Positions 9,579-20,315 are shown, counted from the first letter of the stretch. The stretch: 40,677 bases of DNA from Martensiomyces pterosporus (GCA_025201845.1 MU603937.1:5938-46614); one strand, 5' to 3'. Notes: generated from the letters alone by a model not told the origin. A program made the numbers and translations.

Positions 9579-11255
9579 TTAGTTCTCGGGCCAGGTGCCG
9601 CTCTCAGGCAGGTACTGGGTCAATACACGGCTCAGGGCACCACGCGCAATCTCGTCGTCCTGGACCTCGTCCTCGCTCGAGCTCGAGCTCATGCCGCTCA
9701 GTGTTCCGTCAGACTCCTCGCCCTCATCAACATGCTGTGCATCGACGTCCATTCCATTCAAGCCCATGCCCTGGCCGGCATCAATTGACACGTGGAACTG
9801 GCCCTCGACGCCAGCGAATGCGCCAAATCCAGCGCCCTCAATTGCATGTGCATTGGCCTCGTCCATCAGAACCTCGTCCTCGGGCAACTGGAAGTCGCGC
9901 TTAACGATCAGCCTCAGCAACTTCTCCTCCGTCTGCAGCTTGAACAGCTTGTCGGCTATCTCCGCGTGCAAGTCCTTAAGCAGGCTCTCCTCCCTTTTGA
10001 GCTCGTACTGTAGGACGATGCGCATGTCCTTTGTTGCTCCAGACTGCGTATCACCCACCGGTCTGATCAGCGCCGGGTGCGGCCGCACGCCCTGCCGCGC
10101 ACCGCTCAAGGGCTCGCCGCTTCTGGCCACCTGGTCGTCCTCGGGCGCCGCGCCCTGGCTCATCGCCGAAGCGCGCGGAGGCAGATGGAGCGATGCTCCT
10201 GGAGTCTGCGGCACCTCGCTGCTGTCCTCAAACAGACCGGTGAACTCTGGCTCTTCGCCCTCAGCCTCCACATCCATGGCCCCGCCACTATTGAGCCTCT
10301 CCGCCATAGAGTCTATCGTAGCTGCCAGCGTGCTCGCAATCAGCGGCAAGGTATCGTAATCAGCCGTCCCAACCTCTCCTTGCTCCACATTCGTCGGCTC
10401 GCCATGCTTGACCCGCTCCAGCTGCAGTGGCGCCGGGGCCAGACTTGACTTCTTCAGCTTCGCGGTGGTAATTTCCTGGTCGCCGCTCTTGCCGTTTCCC
10501 GCCTCTCTGCGCCGCCGCTTCCTCAATTCCTCCCTGCGCGCCAGAATCTCATTAATGGTCTCAATGTCAAAGTCGGACCAGTCTATATCCTCCAGACTCA
10601 GCTCCTCCTCTCTCGATCCGCCCTTGTCGCCCTCTGCGCCTGCCTTCATCAAATTGGCCACCTTGAACTTGAGCGTCAGCCGCTGTTCTTTCTTCTTCCT
10701 CCTCCTCTCTCTCTCCTTCTCTCTCTCCGTCTCCATCTCCGTCTCCGTCTCCTTCATCTGCGTCTCCTTCTCATCTGCGTCTTTGGCCAAATCCAGCTGC
10801 TCCTCCTCAATCTCCATGTCATCCTCCATCTCCTCCTCTTCTTCTTCCATAGTCTGCACGTAATCGCTGTCGCTATCGTTGCCCGTTTGTGTCTTTTTGG
10901 GTCTACTCTGCCTGCGCCGCCTGCTCAGCTTGGCTTCCTTTGCACGCGTCATCGGCGCCGCCTTACTAGCACCCCCGTCCGATGACGAGTCGCTGGTATC
11001 CAGGTCTGTATCGAACCCGCCCTCACGAATGGCGTCCATGAGGCGCTGCAGCGCGAGCTTGCGCTCGGGGTTGGTGTCCTGACGCGTCTTCATCCTCTCT
11101 GGCTGATTCTCGCTGGGCTCGCCCTCATTCTGCTGAATTTCCTTGGCTGGCTCTGCCTGCTCTCCTTCAGGCACGCTGGGGGTCTTTTTCGCGGCGGCGG
11201 CGGTGGCAGCGGCCGCTGTTGTCTTGCCTCGCGAGCTCCTTCGCTGTCTTGGCAT
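9579..11255 (-). CDS. Unrecognised acidic, probably nuclear protein
   Basis: I do not recognise this protein. I start it at MPRQRRSSRGK (ATG at 11255-11253), giving 558 residues, because the 97 in-frame codons further upstream look like untranslated sequence. Seen in order: a basic/Ala-rich N-terminus, a Ser/Asp-rich part, a strongly acidic run at about 125-155, an Arg/Lys/Glu helix at about 175-195, and a compact segment LEDIDWSDFDIETINEIL followed by a basic patch (about 217-250). An amphipathic helical segment lies at about 416-452 (ELKREESLLKDLHAEIADKL), and the end is acidic and Ser-rich. Alternating acidic and basic tracts, RRKKK-type signals and helices are typical of chromatin or transcription complex subunits, but that is inference. 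The gene is intronless and converges with YIF1. Confidence 0.75.
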   Translation of the reverse strand: MPRQRRSSRGKTTAAAATAAAAKKTPSVPEGEQAEPAKEIQQNEGEPSENQPERMKTRQDTNPERKLALQRLMDAIREGGFDTDLDTSDSSSDGGASKAAPMTRAKEAKLSRRRRQSRPKKTQTGNDSDSDYVQTMEEEEEEMEDDMEIEEEQLDLAKDADEKETQMKETETEMETEREKERERRRKKKEQRLTLKFKVANLMKAGAEGDKGGSREEELSLEDIDWSDFDIETINEILARREELRKRRRREAGNGKSGDQEITTAKLKKSSLAPAPLQLERVKHGEPTNVEQGEVGTADYDTLPLIASTLAATIDSMAERLNSGGAMDVEAEGEEPEFTGLFEDSSEVPQTPGASLHLPPRASAMSQGAAPEDDQVARSGEPLSGARQGVRPHPALIRPVGDTQSGATKDMRIVLQYELKREESLLKDLHAEIADKLFKLQTEEKLLRLIVKRDFQLPEDEVLMDEANAHAIEGAGFGAFAGVEGQFHVSIDAGQGMGLNGMDVDAQHVDEGEESDGTLSGMSSSSSEDEVQDDEIARGALSRVLTQYLPESGTWPEN

Positions 11256-12814
11256 AGCACCCACTTTTGCCTTAGTTTTTATAATTGTTGAAGCCCTGCG
11301 CTCTTTATGCAGATTAGGGCCACACAGAATATGGGGTGTGCGAAAAACAAAAATAATAAATAATAAATAATAAGCGAGGAAATAGGAGACGCAAGAGCAA
11401 TCAGGCAGAAGCCGCGGCAGCACGCGTTGTTTCTCCTGTCTGCAGCTTCCCGTTTGCCTTCTGGCTGGCCACCTGGGGGTTTGATTGGGTGGGCCGCGAT
11501 CTGTACAATGCCATTGGCCCAAAATACACGTGCTCAGGGCTTCCATCGACCTTTTGCTGTGTGAGATGCTTGGATGCTGCTAGTGCCGTATATTTTCAAG
11601 AGGCCGTTGTGGGCGGCGAAAAGGGGTAGAAAGAGATGGCTTAATGAAGTACATGGACTGTTTTGGGGTGGGTGGGTGGAGAGATTGCGTGTGGTGTGGG
11701 GATGCCAGCAGCCGTGCTGCTCCTAGCCATGGCCGTCGCTGGTTCCTTGGCACATCGGGCAAGTGCACATGCGATCCTGGAGCGCTAGCGAGGATGAGGT
11801 ACCGGCGGACATATCCCTTGGACAGGTGGATCAACAGTTGCTGTCGGCGTGTTTAGAAGCTGCTGGGTTGAATTGAAGGGCTGATCTGAACAGAAAACGC
11901 GGCATGGAATAGTGAGTCCAACAAGGCGAAGAGACATTGCGCAATTTATAGAACTGAAGCGAGAGCCTAAGCAGCATCCCTCTCTTGCTCGGTGCACCAA
12001 ACTCGGCACCACCACTAGCACACGGAAACAGCCCTCTCTCTGCCCCAATTCTGCTGCACACAGCTGAACAATAGCTGAAGGAGAGACATGGCCACGTCAA
12101 CAAAAGAAAACGCCATGGCAGCACCTTCCTCGCTCCTTGTTCCATTGCTCAAGCCACAGGCATTTCTGAAATGAAGACGTTGAGCAGGCATTGTTGTCCT
12201 CTCTTTTGGCTGATCACCCAGATCCCACTAGACATACATGCGTCACACGGCCACCATCTGGGACCAACAAAAGCCGCGAGTAGTAGACATTGCATTGCAT
12301 ACCGTCATGGCAGGAGGATATATTAGGCTCCACAGCTGGCCACAGCAGCGTGCCTTGTCACCAGCAGCGGGTATTTCGGGTCTCAACGTCTGTCTAGCCC
12401 AACACCAACCAGGAAAAGATAGTAGCAGCACCTAAATATACGCATGGGCAAGTGGCCTGTAGCAGGCAGCCCCCATATCCGAGTTGGCTGTGCTGTTGAT
12501 GAGCACTGATGCCGTGTGTGCGTTAGCTACTGCTGCTCAAGGTCCCTCCCGCCAACAGCGCCAAAGGACGCAGGGCTTTCTTTTATTAAATTGACATCCC
12601 TGGTTACGAAGGCAGCGGCTATTTTCCTGGGGTTTGTTGCAAAGCTCTCACCAGACGCACACACCATGATGCGACAGCGAACAAACATTTGGTGGGCCAT
12701 ATCCGGATACGCATGCTGGCCCCAAAACGCATACTACGGCGACCCAAGCAAGTGGAATCAGGCACGCTGAATGGCATTTCAAAAGAAAACATTGAACAAA
12801 GAAATGCGAGGCAG
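11256..12814. other. Intergenic region between the acidic protein gene and TFC3
   Basis: About 1.56 kb without a supportable gene. It should hold the upstream region of the acidic-protein gene (right next to 11255) and the 3' flank of TFC3. Short open frames exist on both strands, but none has a recognisable motif, signal peptide or codon bias like its neighbours. I found no tRNA-like A and B boxes. The only clear structure is the AT-rich heptamer repeat at 11351-11371. Confidence 0.5.
11351..11371. repeat. Three tandem copies of a 7-base AT repeat
   Basis: The unit AAATAAT is repeated three times exactly, about 100 bases upstream of the acidic-protein start codon. This AT-only tract stands out from the GC-leaning surroundings and could be a nucleosome-excluding promoter element (inference). 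Confidence 0.7.
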
Positions 12815-15800
12815 TTATATAAACTCAGGGCTGGTGACTGCCCTGCTCTCAGGCAGCTGGAGGAGATTGAGGTAGTAATCAGGACATACCCAGTACGACG
12901 TGATGCCAGTTGGGGCAATCGGGTCCATGTGTGGTCTCTGCTCACCCACTTCCGCTGTATGCGAGTAAATGATGCCCAGGTCTGCCAGCATATCCAGGTA
13001 GCGGAGGATCTCGGACTTTGGTATGTACGGGGCAAAGAATCTGCGCATCAGCTTCATCTGCGTGATGCCCGGGTTATCGAGAATGCGGCTGAAAAGCGCA
13101 GTGAGGATGCTCACAAAGTAAGCCGTGTTGACGGATCCCGACAAGTTCTGGCCCAGGTGGGGCACAAATTTGGTGGGCACTCCCTCGATCGTGCGGGCCC
13201 AGAACTGCCTGTACACCCTGTCTGACACGTAGCGGCGATCGGTACTGCCCGCATCATGTATTGCCGTGTCGTTGACTAGCAACCGGAGCAGTGCTGCTAG
13301 CCTCTCCCTTGAAATCAGCGCAGAGCGCACGTCTTCCGAAACCTGGATTCTTGCTGAGCCCACGCCAAGAAGCCTTGAGAAAATCGCGCCGAGCTCATCC
13401 ACGGTCACACCCAGTGGCCCAGCCAAATCCACAGCAGCTGCCGCAATCCTCGAAGCCGCAGCCAGGTTATTTTGCGACAAACCCGTCTCCCGCTCCCGCA
13501 AGCCCTTGTTCTCGGTGCTCCTGCCCCGCTTCCGAGTGCTGCTCACATCCAAGGCCACCGTAGGATCCGCAAGGACTTTCAAGTCAAAGTCGATTACATC
13601 CGTGGACGGCTGTTTCTTGAGCCCAGACAGCCCACCAATATACGTGTCAGTGAGCGTGTTGTATGCTGGTCTGATCCACACCCTGCATCGCGCAATGAGG
13701 CTGAGCATGAACGCCATATCTCCGGACTCTGTCAGCTCGCCAAGCTTCGCATAACCCCGCATGGGAATTGCTGGCCGCTTGATAAATCCTAGGGGCAGCG
13801 TGCCCCTTAGCTGAGCCAAGAACCTTTCGCCAACCGCTAAACCACGTCCAGGGACCTTTCTTGGGTCAAACGAATCATCGCCATTGTCTTGTTGGCTGCT
13901 ATTGTCGCCATTCTTGCCCTCGCCCTCGCTGCCCTCTGGTCTGTCCGCAGACTGCTCTTCTCCTGCTGCTTCGGCTCTGGGGGTTTCTGCCACCTGGCTT
14001 CCGATTGCTGCCGCCCTGGCATTGATTCTGGTTGTCCCAGTGGTTTCGTAAACCACAACCGTGCTCTCTGATCCTTGCGGTGGTAAAGCCGATGGCATCC
14101 TTTGTTCAGGCTCCTCGGTTGGCTCATCCGATTTGCCAACTTCATCGGGTACTGCCTCTGCCGTGCCTGCCTCTGGTACGCCTGCTTCTGCCGCACCTGC
14201 TTCTGCCACATCCAGACCTTGCTGATTCTGAGCCTCAGGCTCCTCATGGTTTCTCAGGCCAACGGAGACGGCCAGGCTCTTGAGCTTGTTTATGACTAGG
14301 TAGCGGTTGAGGAACGTGATAGCTCTTGATGACATATCGGCGTCGTGATGGAGTAGCTTGTGCCCGGTCTCAACATCATACTCGTCCTCGGGGGTAAGGA
14401 TGAGGTTTGTGATCATCGGCTGCAAGCTAGCCACAGCGACATAGATCTTGGCCATGTTAATGTCTGACGCATGCCCAGTTGTGGCATCTTGGTTTTCGTC
14501 GCCTTTCAGCAAGCCATCCTGGCCATCGTCAATGCTGCTGCTGTTTTGCGAAACTGCGTTTATCCTCTCAACCATGCGGTCGGCATCAAGCGTGCGCTCG
14601 ATTGGGTGCAAGGAGCCAATTGCCTCAGTGTAGGCAATGGCTGGTGCATCAGACGCAATGAGTTCTCTCTTCACCTTTGGCTTCTCCTGGCTGCTGTCTA
14701 CATCCATGCCATCCGGCGAATGCTCAGGCTGCTGACTAGCAGCTCTAGTTGCCAGGAAGGTAGCAACAGGGCTGCTGTAGTCTGACATGCACTTCCAGTC
14801 CTGGTGCGTCGTGATCATGGCGTTGAGCGCGTTCTTCTGCTGTGCGCGAGAGGCCATTCCTTCCTTAAATATGTCTTCTGGGAAATCGCCGCCGACGTCT
14901 CTAATTTTCGGCCTGGCGTCGCCCGCCTCGACAATGTACCTGTCCAGAAACTCCTCCATAGTTGCTGGCAGACGCGAAGGCTGCTTGCTTCTGGCATCTG
15001 CGTCGCCAGCATTGGTTTGTGAGCCGCCCTTGGATTTCCTGGTGCTTCTCAGCCTGCCGGCGCCTCCCTTGGGCTTCCTGACTGGCCTCTTCTTGCGCAG
15101 ACCCTCGCGCAGCGTCTTTACATCGACCACCCTGTTCCTGTCCTCCGAAATCTCCTGCGCATACCGGTCGAGCAAGGCCTCCACAGGCGTGTCCTGGAGC
15201 AGATCACGCAAGTAGAAGGCTGCCTTGCACAGGTCAAATCTGTCGATATCCTCGTCGTCCTCCAACAGCCCCTTCTCCATCGCGTCGGCAAACACATGCT
15301 TCCACACCGCATCCAGCCCCGCAGCAAGCGCCTTGTAGTGCGGGTGCTGCTGCATGACGATCCAGTGGTGGCGGACAGCATCAATGGGCTTCCTGGTGTG
15401 TGCTCGCTTAGGGAACAGGTTTCCAATGGGCTTGATGGTGAACACGTGCTCGTGCGAGCGCGCATGGTGGCGCAAGACCACGTAGGCGATAGCAACCAGA
15501 ATCGACTCGTCCTCGTTCCACTGGACACGCGACTTTCTCTTCTTGAGGCGGGTATCTGCCATATCTCTGGCGTTCTTGGCCTCGAGCTTGCGCGCTTCGA
15601 GCGACTTCAGCCGCTTGGCGTTTGCCTTGGTCCTCTTGCGATCGCGGCTTTCCCAGTTAGCACGCACGTGCTGGAAGTAGGATCTGGCATCCGTGGGTGT
15701 CACTCCAGCCTGCGCCGCCGCATTGAGCAAAATGTCGTGCTTGCCTAGCGGCGTGGCGTATGTCGACCGGTTGGTAAACGTGTTGAGTACCTCCATTTGA

Positions 15801-18800
15801 CGGGTTGTCAGCGTCACATGCACGCGCCAGTAGTGGAACTTATCGATGCCGTATAGCGTGTGGCTGATAGGCAGGCCCTTGCCCGTTTCCTTGCCCGTCA
15901 GCTCCAAGTTGCCCCAGTACTTGAACCTGCCTCCGCTGTCAAGCATATCGTACACCTCGTCGTCATAATAGCTCGTGGTCAGGTCCGCTCCCTCATTGGG
16001 TCCCTGCTTGCAGTCAGCTGTGGCATTCATGACCCCCTCGGCACCCAGAATGCGGGTCCTTCCGATCAGCTGGTACCCGAGACTAAGACACCTGGGGCTT
16101 TCAGACGGGGCGCTGGCGAAGATATCCTTGGCGTCTCCGGGAGGCGGCGTGCTCATCAGCTCCTTCACCGTGGAAATTGGCCGAAGAAGCTGGAGCGCAA
16201 CCATCGCGTAGATGAGGGGCTGGAAGTGCATCCGCGACTTGCCAAAGTACTTTCTGAACGCATCAAACAGCGTTTCAGGGAGCTTCGATATGGGAGTTGC
16301 AAGGCGCGCATTCATCTCCTCAAGCGTCCCTGGCCTCCACCGCTTGCCAGCGCTGCTCTTTCCTTCGCTGTCATCGCTGCCACTCAGGTCGCTCTGATCG
16401 CTACGTGTGTTGTTGTCGTCAAACAAGTGCAGCTTGGAGGACGACACACCGTACCTGATATATCTGCGGACCGCAGGGAAATGGGTAATGCCGCCACAGA
16501 GCTCCAGGTAGAGACAGAGCGGCATCTCGTAGAAGAAATAGCTAGGGCGGAAGCAGTAGTTCTGGTACACCCGCTGCATGTCCACAGCATGGGGCAGCGT
16601 CTCTACGAGAAACTCGTACAGCCTCATAATGCGAACAAACTTCTTCGGATACTGCATCACCCGCTTCAAGACGCTGGCCCAGTCGGGGTCGTCAATCTCA
16701 TCTTGACCCCTCCCTACCAGACCAACACGCACGCGCTTGCTCAGCGGCAGCGAGTCGGGGTCCCCGCGGCGCTTACGCATCCCCGAGTCAACGGTGGCAG
16801 ACAGGCGATTCATTCTGTCAACCGTCCGCGTGACGCTCAGCGCCCTGGCCTCCAGCGTCTCGCGAATGGCGTTCTTGTACTCTCTGTCGCGATCCTCAGC
16901 GCCATCTGTGCGGGTCACTGGGATGACATCCTTGATAAGGCGTGGCCACCTGAGAGCCGTACGGCTATGGATAGCCCTGCGGTCACGTAGCAGGGAAATG
17001 AACGAATCAACCATCGGGCCGTCTGGATCGGCAGAACGAGCGATAGCAACGGTGATGGAGCTTGGCACGTTTCGGGCGCTGCTCACAGGCATGCCGACCA
17101 CACGCCGAGCCCACAGCCTGTCTTGGTTAGCGAGGCTGTTGACGGTTCTCAAAAACGTGCGCTTGTCGAGCGTGTGCTTCATTGCCGACTCTACGACCGA
17201 TGCAGGGATTGCGCCCGCAGCTCGCTTTTCAGCAAGATACTCCTTTATGAGCTTCTCGCACCTGATTACGTTTTCTACAGTGCAGCCAATGATGGTCTCG
17301 TCCTCGAGCATCTTGAGAATGACGTCCTCGCGCAGGAGAGCGTTAAGAGACAGGCCACGTCTTGACGCTTCGCCCAGAACATCCTCGATGTTGCTCCAGC
17401 TGTCGGGCTGGCTAGCTGGCCCACTAGGTGCTGCCGTGTTCATGGGTGTCTGGCCACCAGCAGCAGTGCTGCTCTCGGCCTGTGCACCAGCATCTGCGCT
17501 AGCTGTCGCTTTGCTTGCAGGCTTTGCTGGCTGCTCTGCTGCTGGTTCATGTGCAGTGGTCTTTGTCTGGGCACCACCGTTCTCCTGGCCAACCTCAGCA
17601 GCTGGCCGACTGGCCGGCACACTGCTGCTAGTGGTGCGCTGTGGAGGTGCGCCAAGGTCGCTGCTAGGGACAATGGAGTCGATTGCAATGAGTGATGCAA
17701 TGTTTGATGCACACGGATTGACGAAATACCGTTTTCTGTGCTCGCGACCCATGAATTCCTCGACAGCCGTAACAAGCATCTCTGTTTCAGAGATCTGCGG
17801 CGAGTTGCCTGCTCCACCAGGCGGGTAGTAGACGCCCGGCAGTATATCGCCTGCCAGCACAACAGGCGACCTTTCCAAGCGCACGAGGTAGCGGGCAACG
17901 ATCTTGAAGTTTGGCTCTTGCAAGAGGAACTGTAGCGCCTTGGCAACGATTCCGTGGGTACCCGCAAGCGAGATCAGGCGGAACATTTGCACTTCGAGCG
18001 ATAGCCCACGTATCACGCCGATACGCACTTGGGGCTTGGACAGCATGTACATGATATCTGCTTTCTCCTTGATCGCCTCGACATTAGGGATTTCATCGTC
18101 CGAGCTGTCGTCGTCCTCCTCCTCGCCCTCCTCTTCCTCGATGTCGACATCGTCGGCTGCAAACTCGGCCCCTTGGCCAGTACCCTGACCTCCAATCGAT
18201 GCTCTTTCTTGCTGGGGCTTGCTGCTTTGCAGGCTCGCGGCCAGCACATCGGAATTATCCTTGCTGCTGCCCATTGGGACGCCTAGACTGGCATTATTGC
18301 CACGCTTGTCGCGATATGGCTTGATAAAGCGAATGCAGCGGCGGATCGAGTGGCCCTCCAAAAGATTCAGATGACGCTTGGCGGCATTCGACCTAATCCT
18401 CTTGCCATTCTTGTCTCTCTTCGCCTTCTGCTTGGCGCCCCTGCTTGCTTCTGGTGCCGCATCGCCCTCAGCAGCATCGCCCTCAGCAGCACCGCCCTCA
18501 TTTGCGCCTTGCTCAGCCGCCTGCTCTTCTGGCACTGCGTTGCTGCCATTGAAAGACTCGTCCGGCACTTGCATGCGCACACACTCGATGTAGTTTGAGG
18601 CCGTTAGGTCGCGGGTCACGCGATGGAAGTACTTGCGGTGGCGCGTGTTCCAGATATCCAGCCCAAGAACGTCCATCAGATCTGTCTCCACCATGTACCC
18701 GGTTGCGCTGGTCTCCAGCAGATCCGACACCCGTTTTCTCAGGCGATTGCGGACTAGGTTCGCTGTGATAACATCGCTTGCTGAGCCCTTGCCTGGAGGA

Positions 18801-19564
18801 AATGACATGGCCGCATTGGCAACCTCATTGCTAGCTTTGCCGTTTCCTCCCTGTTCTCCTTCTCCTTCTCCCACTTCTCCTCCGCTGCCACCAGGCGCAT
18901 CGGGCTTTGCATCCCTGTTCGAAGGTATTGCTGGTTTGCTTATCTGCGGGTCTGTGTTGGCGAATTTGCGCAGGAGCACGAGGTTGGTATTGGATCCGTT
19001 GTCGAATGTAGCGAATTTGACCACCAGCCCCTGCTTGTCCAGCGTCTTTATGTAGTGGAAGTTGGATCTCGGATCAACGTTCAGGTCCTTGGCGAGCTGC
19101 GCCTGAGTCAGGCCCTTCTCTCTGGCGCGCGCCAGCATCTGGAGGATTTTGTATGCAAACGCCGATTTAATAACCTTGGCCAGGCCCTCTTCTCTGCCAA
19201 AGAGGACCTTGTTGATTGCTGGCTGCGACGCCCTCACAACGATATTTGGATAGCGTTTAGCGACCTCCTCAAAGGAGAGATTGAGGAATCCGTTGGCGGC
19301 TTCGCTGGCCAAGCCACTGGGGTCGGTAGAGTCGTAAATAGTCGCTGGGCCGTCCTTGAATATCACGCCCTCGAGCTGGCTGATGTATGGCCAGAGGTAC
19401 TGCTTCATCGCACCATCTACCGCGATGCCGTCGGTATCAATGTGGCTGCGTTCGGCAATGGCCCGCTGCGCCTGTTCGACATATCTCCATATCTGGTCCA
19501 GCGACGACCCTTCCTCGCAGTCAAGCGTGATCTCGTTCTTTAGTGTGGCGAGCACTTCGTCCAT
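12815..19564 (-). CDS. TFC3: TFIIIC B-block-binding subunit (Tfc3/GTF3C1 family)
   Basis: An uninterrupted 2249-residue ORF. TFIIIC binds the B box of tRNA genes and recruits TFIIIB and RNA polymerase III. The B-block-binding domain is at about residues 130-200, with the winged-helix signature LTQAQLAKDLNVDPRSNFHY. A second winged-helix-like block is at about 275-340 (ETDLMDVLGLDIWNTRHRKY), an acidic segment at about 469-495, and a further extended winged helix after it (LISLAGTHGIVAKALQFLL). A SANT-like block starts near 1344 (VQWNEDESILVAIAYVVL). Two linkers carry short Ala/Glu/Gly repeats. The C-terminal part (from TAYFVSILTALFSRIL) is again winged-helix-like and ends near the stop. Length is near human GTF3C1 and much longer than yeast Tfc3. 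No intron is needed. The start is the first ATG and directly precedes a conserved-looking helix. Confidence 0.88.
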   Translation of the reverse strand: MDEVLATLKNEITLDCEEGSSLDQIWRYVEQAQRAIAERSHIDTDGIAVDGAMKQYLWPYISQLEGVIFKDGPATIYDSTDPSGLASEAANGFLNLSFEEVAKRYPNIVVRASQPAINKVLFGREEGLAKVIKSAFAYKILQMLARAREKGLTQAQLAKDLNVDPRSNFHYIKTLDKQGLVVKFATFDNGSNTNLVLLRKFANTDPQISKPAIPSNRDAKPDAPGGSGGEVGEGEGEQGGNGKASNEVANAAMSFPPGKGSASDVITANLVRNRLRKRVSDLLETSATGYMVETDLMDVLGLDIWNTRHRKYFHRVTRDLTASNYIECVRMQVPDESFNGSNAVPEEQAAEQGANEGGAAEGDAAEGDAAPEASRGAKQKAKRDKNGKRIRSNAAKRHLNLLEGHSIRRCIRFIKPYRDKRGNNASLGVPMGSSKDNSDVLAASLQSSKPQQERASIGGQGTGQGAEFAADDVDIEEEEGEEEDDDSSDDEIPNVEAIKEKADIMYMLSKPQVRIGVIRGLSLEVQMFRLISLAGTHGIVAKALQFLLQEPNFKIVARYLVRLERSPVVLAGDILPGVYYPPGGAGNSPQISETEMLVTAVEEFMGREHRKRYFVNPCASNIASLIAIDSIVPSSDLGAPPQRTTSSSVPASRPAAEVGQENGGAQTKTTAHEPAAEQPAKPASKATASADAGAQAESSTAAGGQTPMNTAAPSGPASQPDSWSNIEDVLGEASRRGLSLNALLREDVILKMLEDETIIGCTVENVIRCEKLIKEYLAEKRAAGAIPASVVESAMKHTLDKRTFLRTVNSLANQDRLWARRVVGMPVSSARNVPSSITVAIARSADPDGPMVDSFISLLRDRRAIHSRTALRWPRLIKDVIPVTRTDGAEDRDREYKNAIRETLEARALSVTRTVDRMNRLSATVDSGMRKRRGDPDSLPLSKRVRVGLVGRGQDEIDDPDWASVLKRVMQYPKKFVRIMRLYEFLVETLPHAVDMQRVYQNYCFRPSYFFYEMPLCLYLELCGGITHFPAVRRYIRYGVSSSKLHLFDDNNTRSDQSDLSGSDDSEGKSSAGKRWRPGTLEEMNARLATPISKLPETLFDAFRKYFGKSRMHFQPLIYAMVALQLLRPISTVKELMSTPPPGDAKDIFASAPSESPRCLSLGYQLIGRTRILGAEGVMNATADCKQGPNEGADLTTSYYDDEVYDMLDSGGRFKYWGNLELTGKETGKGLPISHTLYGIDKFHYWRVHVTLTTRQMEVLNTFTNRSTYATPLGKHDILLNAAAQAGVTPTDARSYFQHVRANWESRDRKRTKANAKRLKSLEARKLEAKNARDMADTRLKKRKSRVQWNEDESILVAIAYVVLRHHARSHEHVFTIKPIGNLFPKRAHTRKPIDAVRHHWIVMQQHPHYKALAAGLDAVWKHVFADAMEKGLLEDDEDIDRFDLCKAAFYLRDLLQDTPVEALLDRYAQEISEDRNRVVDVKTLREGLRKKRPVRKPKGGAGRLRSTRKSKGGSQTNAGDADARSKQPSRLPATMEEFLDRYIVEAGDARPKIRDVGGDFPEDIFKEGMASRAQQKNALNAMITTHQDWKCMSDYSSPVATFLATRAASQQPEHSPDGMDVDSSQEKPKVKRELIASDAPAIAYTEAIGSLHPIERTLDADRMVERINAVSQNSSSIDDGQDGLLKGDENQDATTGHASDINMAKIYVAVASLQPMITNLILTPEDEYDVETGHKLLHHDADMSSRAITFLNRYLVINKLKSLAVSVGLRNHEEPEAQNQQGLDVAEAGAAEAGVPEAGTAEAVPDEVGKSDEPTEEPEQRMPSALPPQGSESTVVVYETTGTTRINARAAAIGSQVAETPRAEAAGEEQSADRPEGSEGEGKNGDNSSQQDNGDDSFDPRKVPGRGLAVGERFLAQLRGTLPLGFIKRPAIPMRGYAKLGELTESGDMAFMLSLIARCRVWIRPAYNTLTDTYIGGLSGLKKQPSTDVIDFDLKVLADPTVALDVSSTRKRGRSTENKGLRERETGLSQNNLAAASRIAAAAVDLAGPLGVTVDELGAIFSRLLGVGSARIQVSEDVRSALISRERLAALLRLLVNDTAIHDAGSTDRRYVSDRVYRQFWARTIEGVPTKFVPHLGQNLSGSVNTAYFVSILTALFSRILDNPGITQMKLMRRFFAPYIPKSEILRYLDMLADLGIIYSHTAEVGEQRPHMDPIAPTGITSYWVCPDYYLNLLQLPESRAVTSPEFI

Positions 19565-20118
19565 TCTATCGTATCTACGCCAAACACACAGATAGGCAAG
19601 GGGCTGGCGTCAGCTCTGGCCGTTTGCGCAATCAAAGATGGCAGATGGTGCGAGCAAGGGCTGCATATTGTACTTGCCTTCTTTCGCTGTTGCTTGCTTT
19701 GTTTAGTGGGCGGTGTAGGCAGTGCAGAGTATGCGCATGTGCATGCGTGTGTTTGGTGCGAGGCAGATAATATTGAGCCGCCTAGCTCGCTTTTGTTTCT
19801 TGGGTGCCACGCTCGCTCTGGCTTGCAACAACGCTTTGTGTATCTGCGCAGTGACCACCTGTCCTGCAAGAATAAGGCGTTCAAACGAGCAATGTGTGGG
19901 GTGCTCGGTGGTTGCGGAACTAGCGTGTTTCACGCGAGAGAATATAGGCAGTGACGACAGTGCGATGGTGTGTTTGTAAGAACGCAAAATAATCAGCAAG
20001 AAATCAAAGCGGTGGAGAAAAAGGCTGCGAAAATTTTGGTCGCGCTGGTTGCGAGTTCAACCCTCCCCCGAGGCAGCCACAGCCACAGCAATTAGACAGG
20101 CTTGGTGAGACATCTGTC

Positions 20119-20124
20119 CACGTG
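20119..20124. promoter_or_regulatory. CACGTG E-box
   Basis: The core is palindromic CACGTG in the context TCCACGTGACC. Such sites bind bHLH factors (Cbf1/USF type in fungi and animals). It lies in the divergent region between TFC3 and the dioxygenase gene. Function is inferred from the motif alone. Confidence 0.3.
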
Positions 20125-20315
20125 ACCAGTGCTGCTTTTCAGAAACCCCGCTATATATCAGGCGCAATGCTGGTCGAGTGCAGGGAGCAACTGCTGAGTC
20201 AAGCACACGCCATAGTGGCTGGAGCAGAAAAGCGAGCTGCCCGAAAATAGAGCGCTGAGTTTGGGTGCATGGCTACGGAGACATGATGAATCGCCGCGTG
20301 CCTGGTCGGGGTCCA

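Noticed and set aside
11008..11021. Minus-strand GGGTTCGATAC, like a tRNA B box
   Set aside because: It encodes part of the acidic protein, the flanking bases do not pair as a T-arm, and no A box lies at the right distance.
11580..12435. Small ORFs on both strands that contain several cysteines
   Set aside because: Without a signal peptide, conserved motif or promoter element, they cannot be separated from chance frames.
15860..17828. Plus-strand ORFs (376 and 363 codons) antisense to TFC3
   Set aside because: No recognisable domains; they lie entirely within the TFC3 coding sequence, which carries conserved motifs.
20047..20062. GGTTG...CAACC near a TTCAA sequence, resembling a tRNA T-arm
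   Set aside because: It forms only a 5-bp hairpin; no acceptor stem, D-arm or anticodon arm could be traced.
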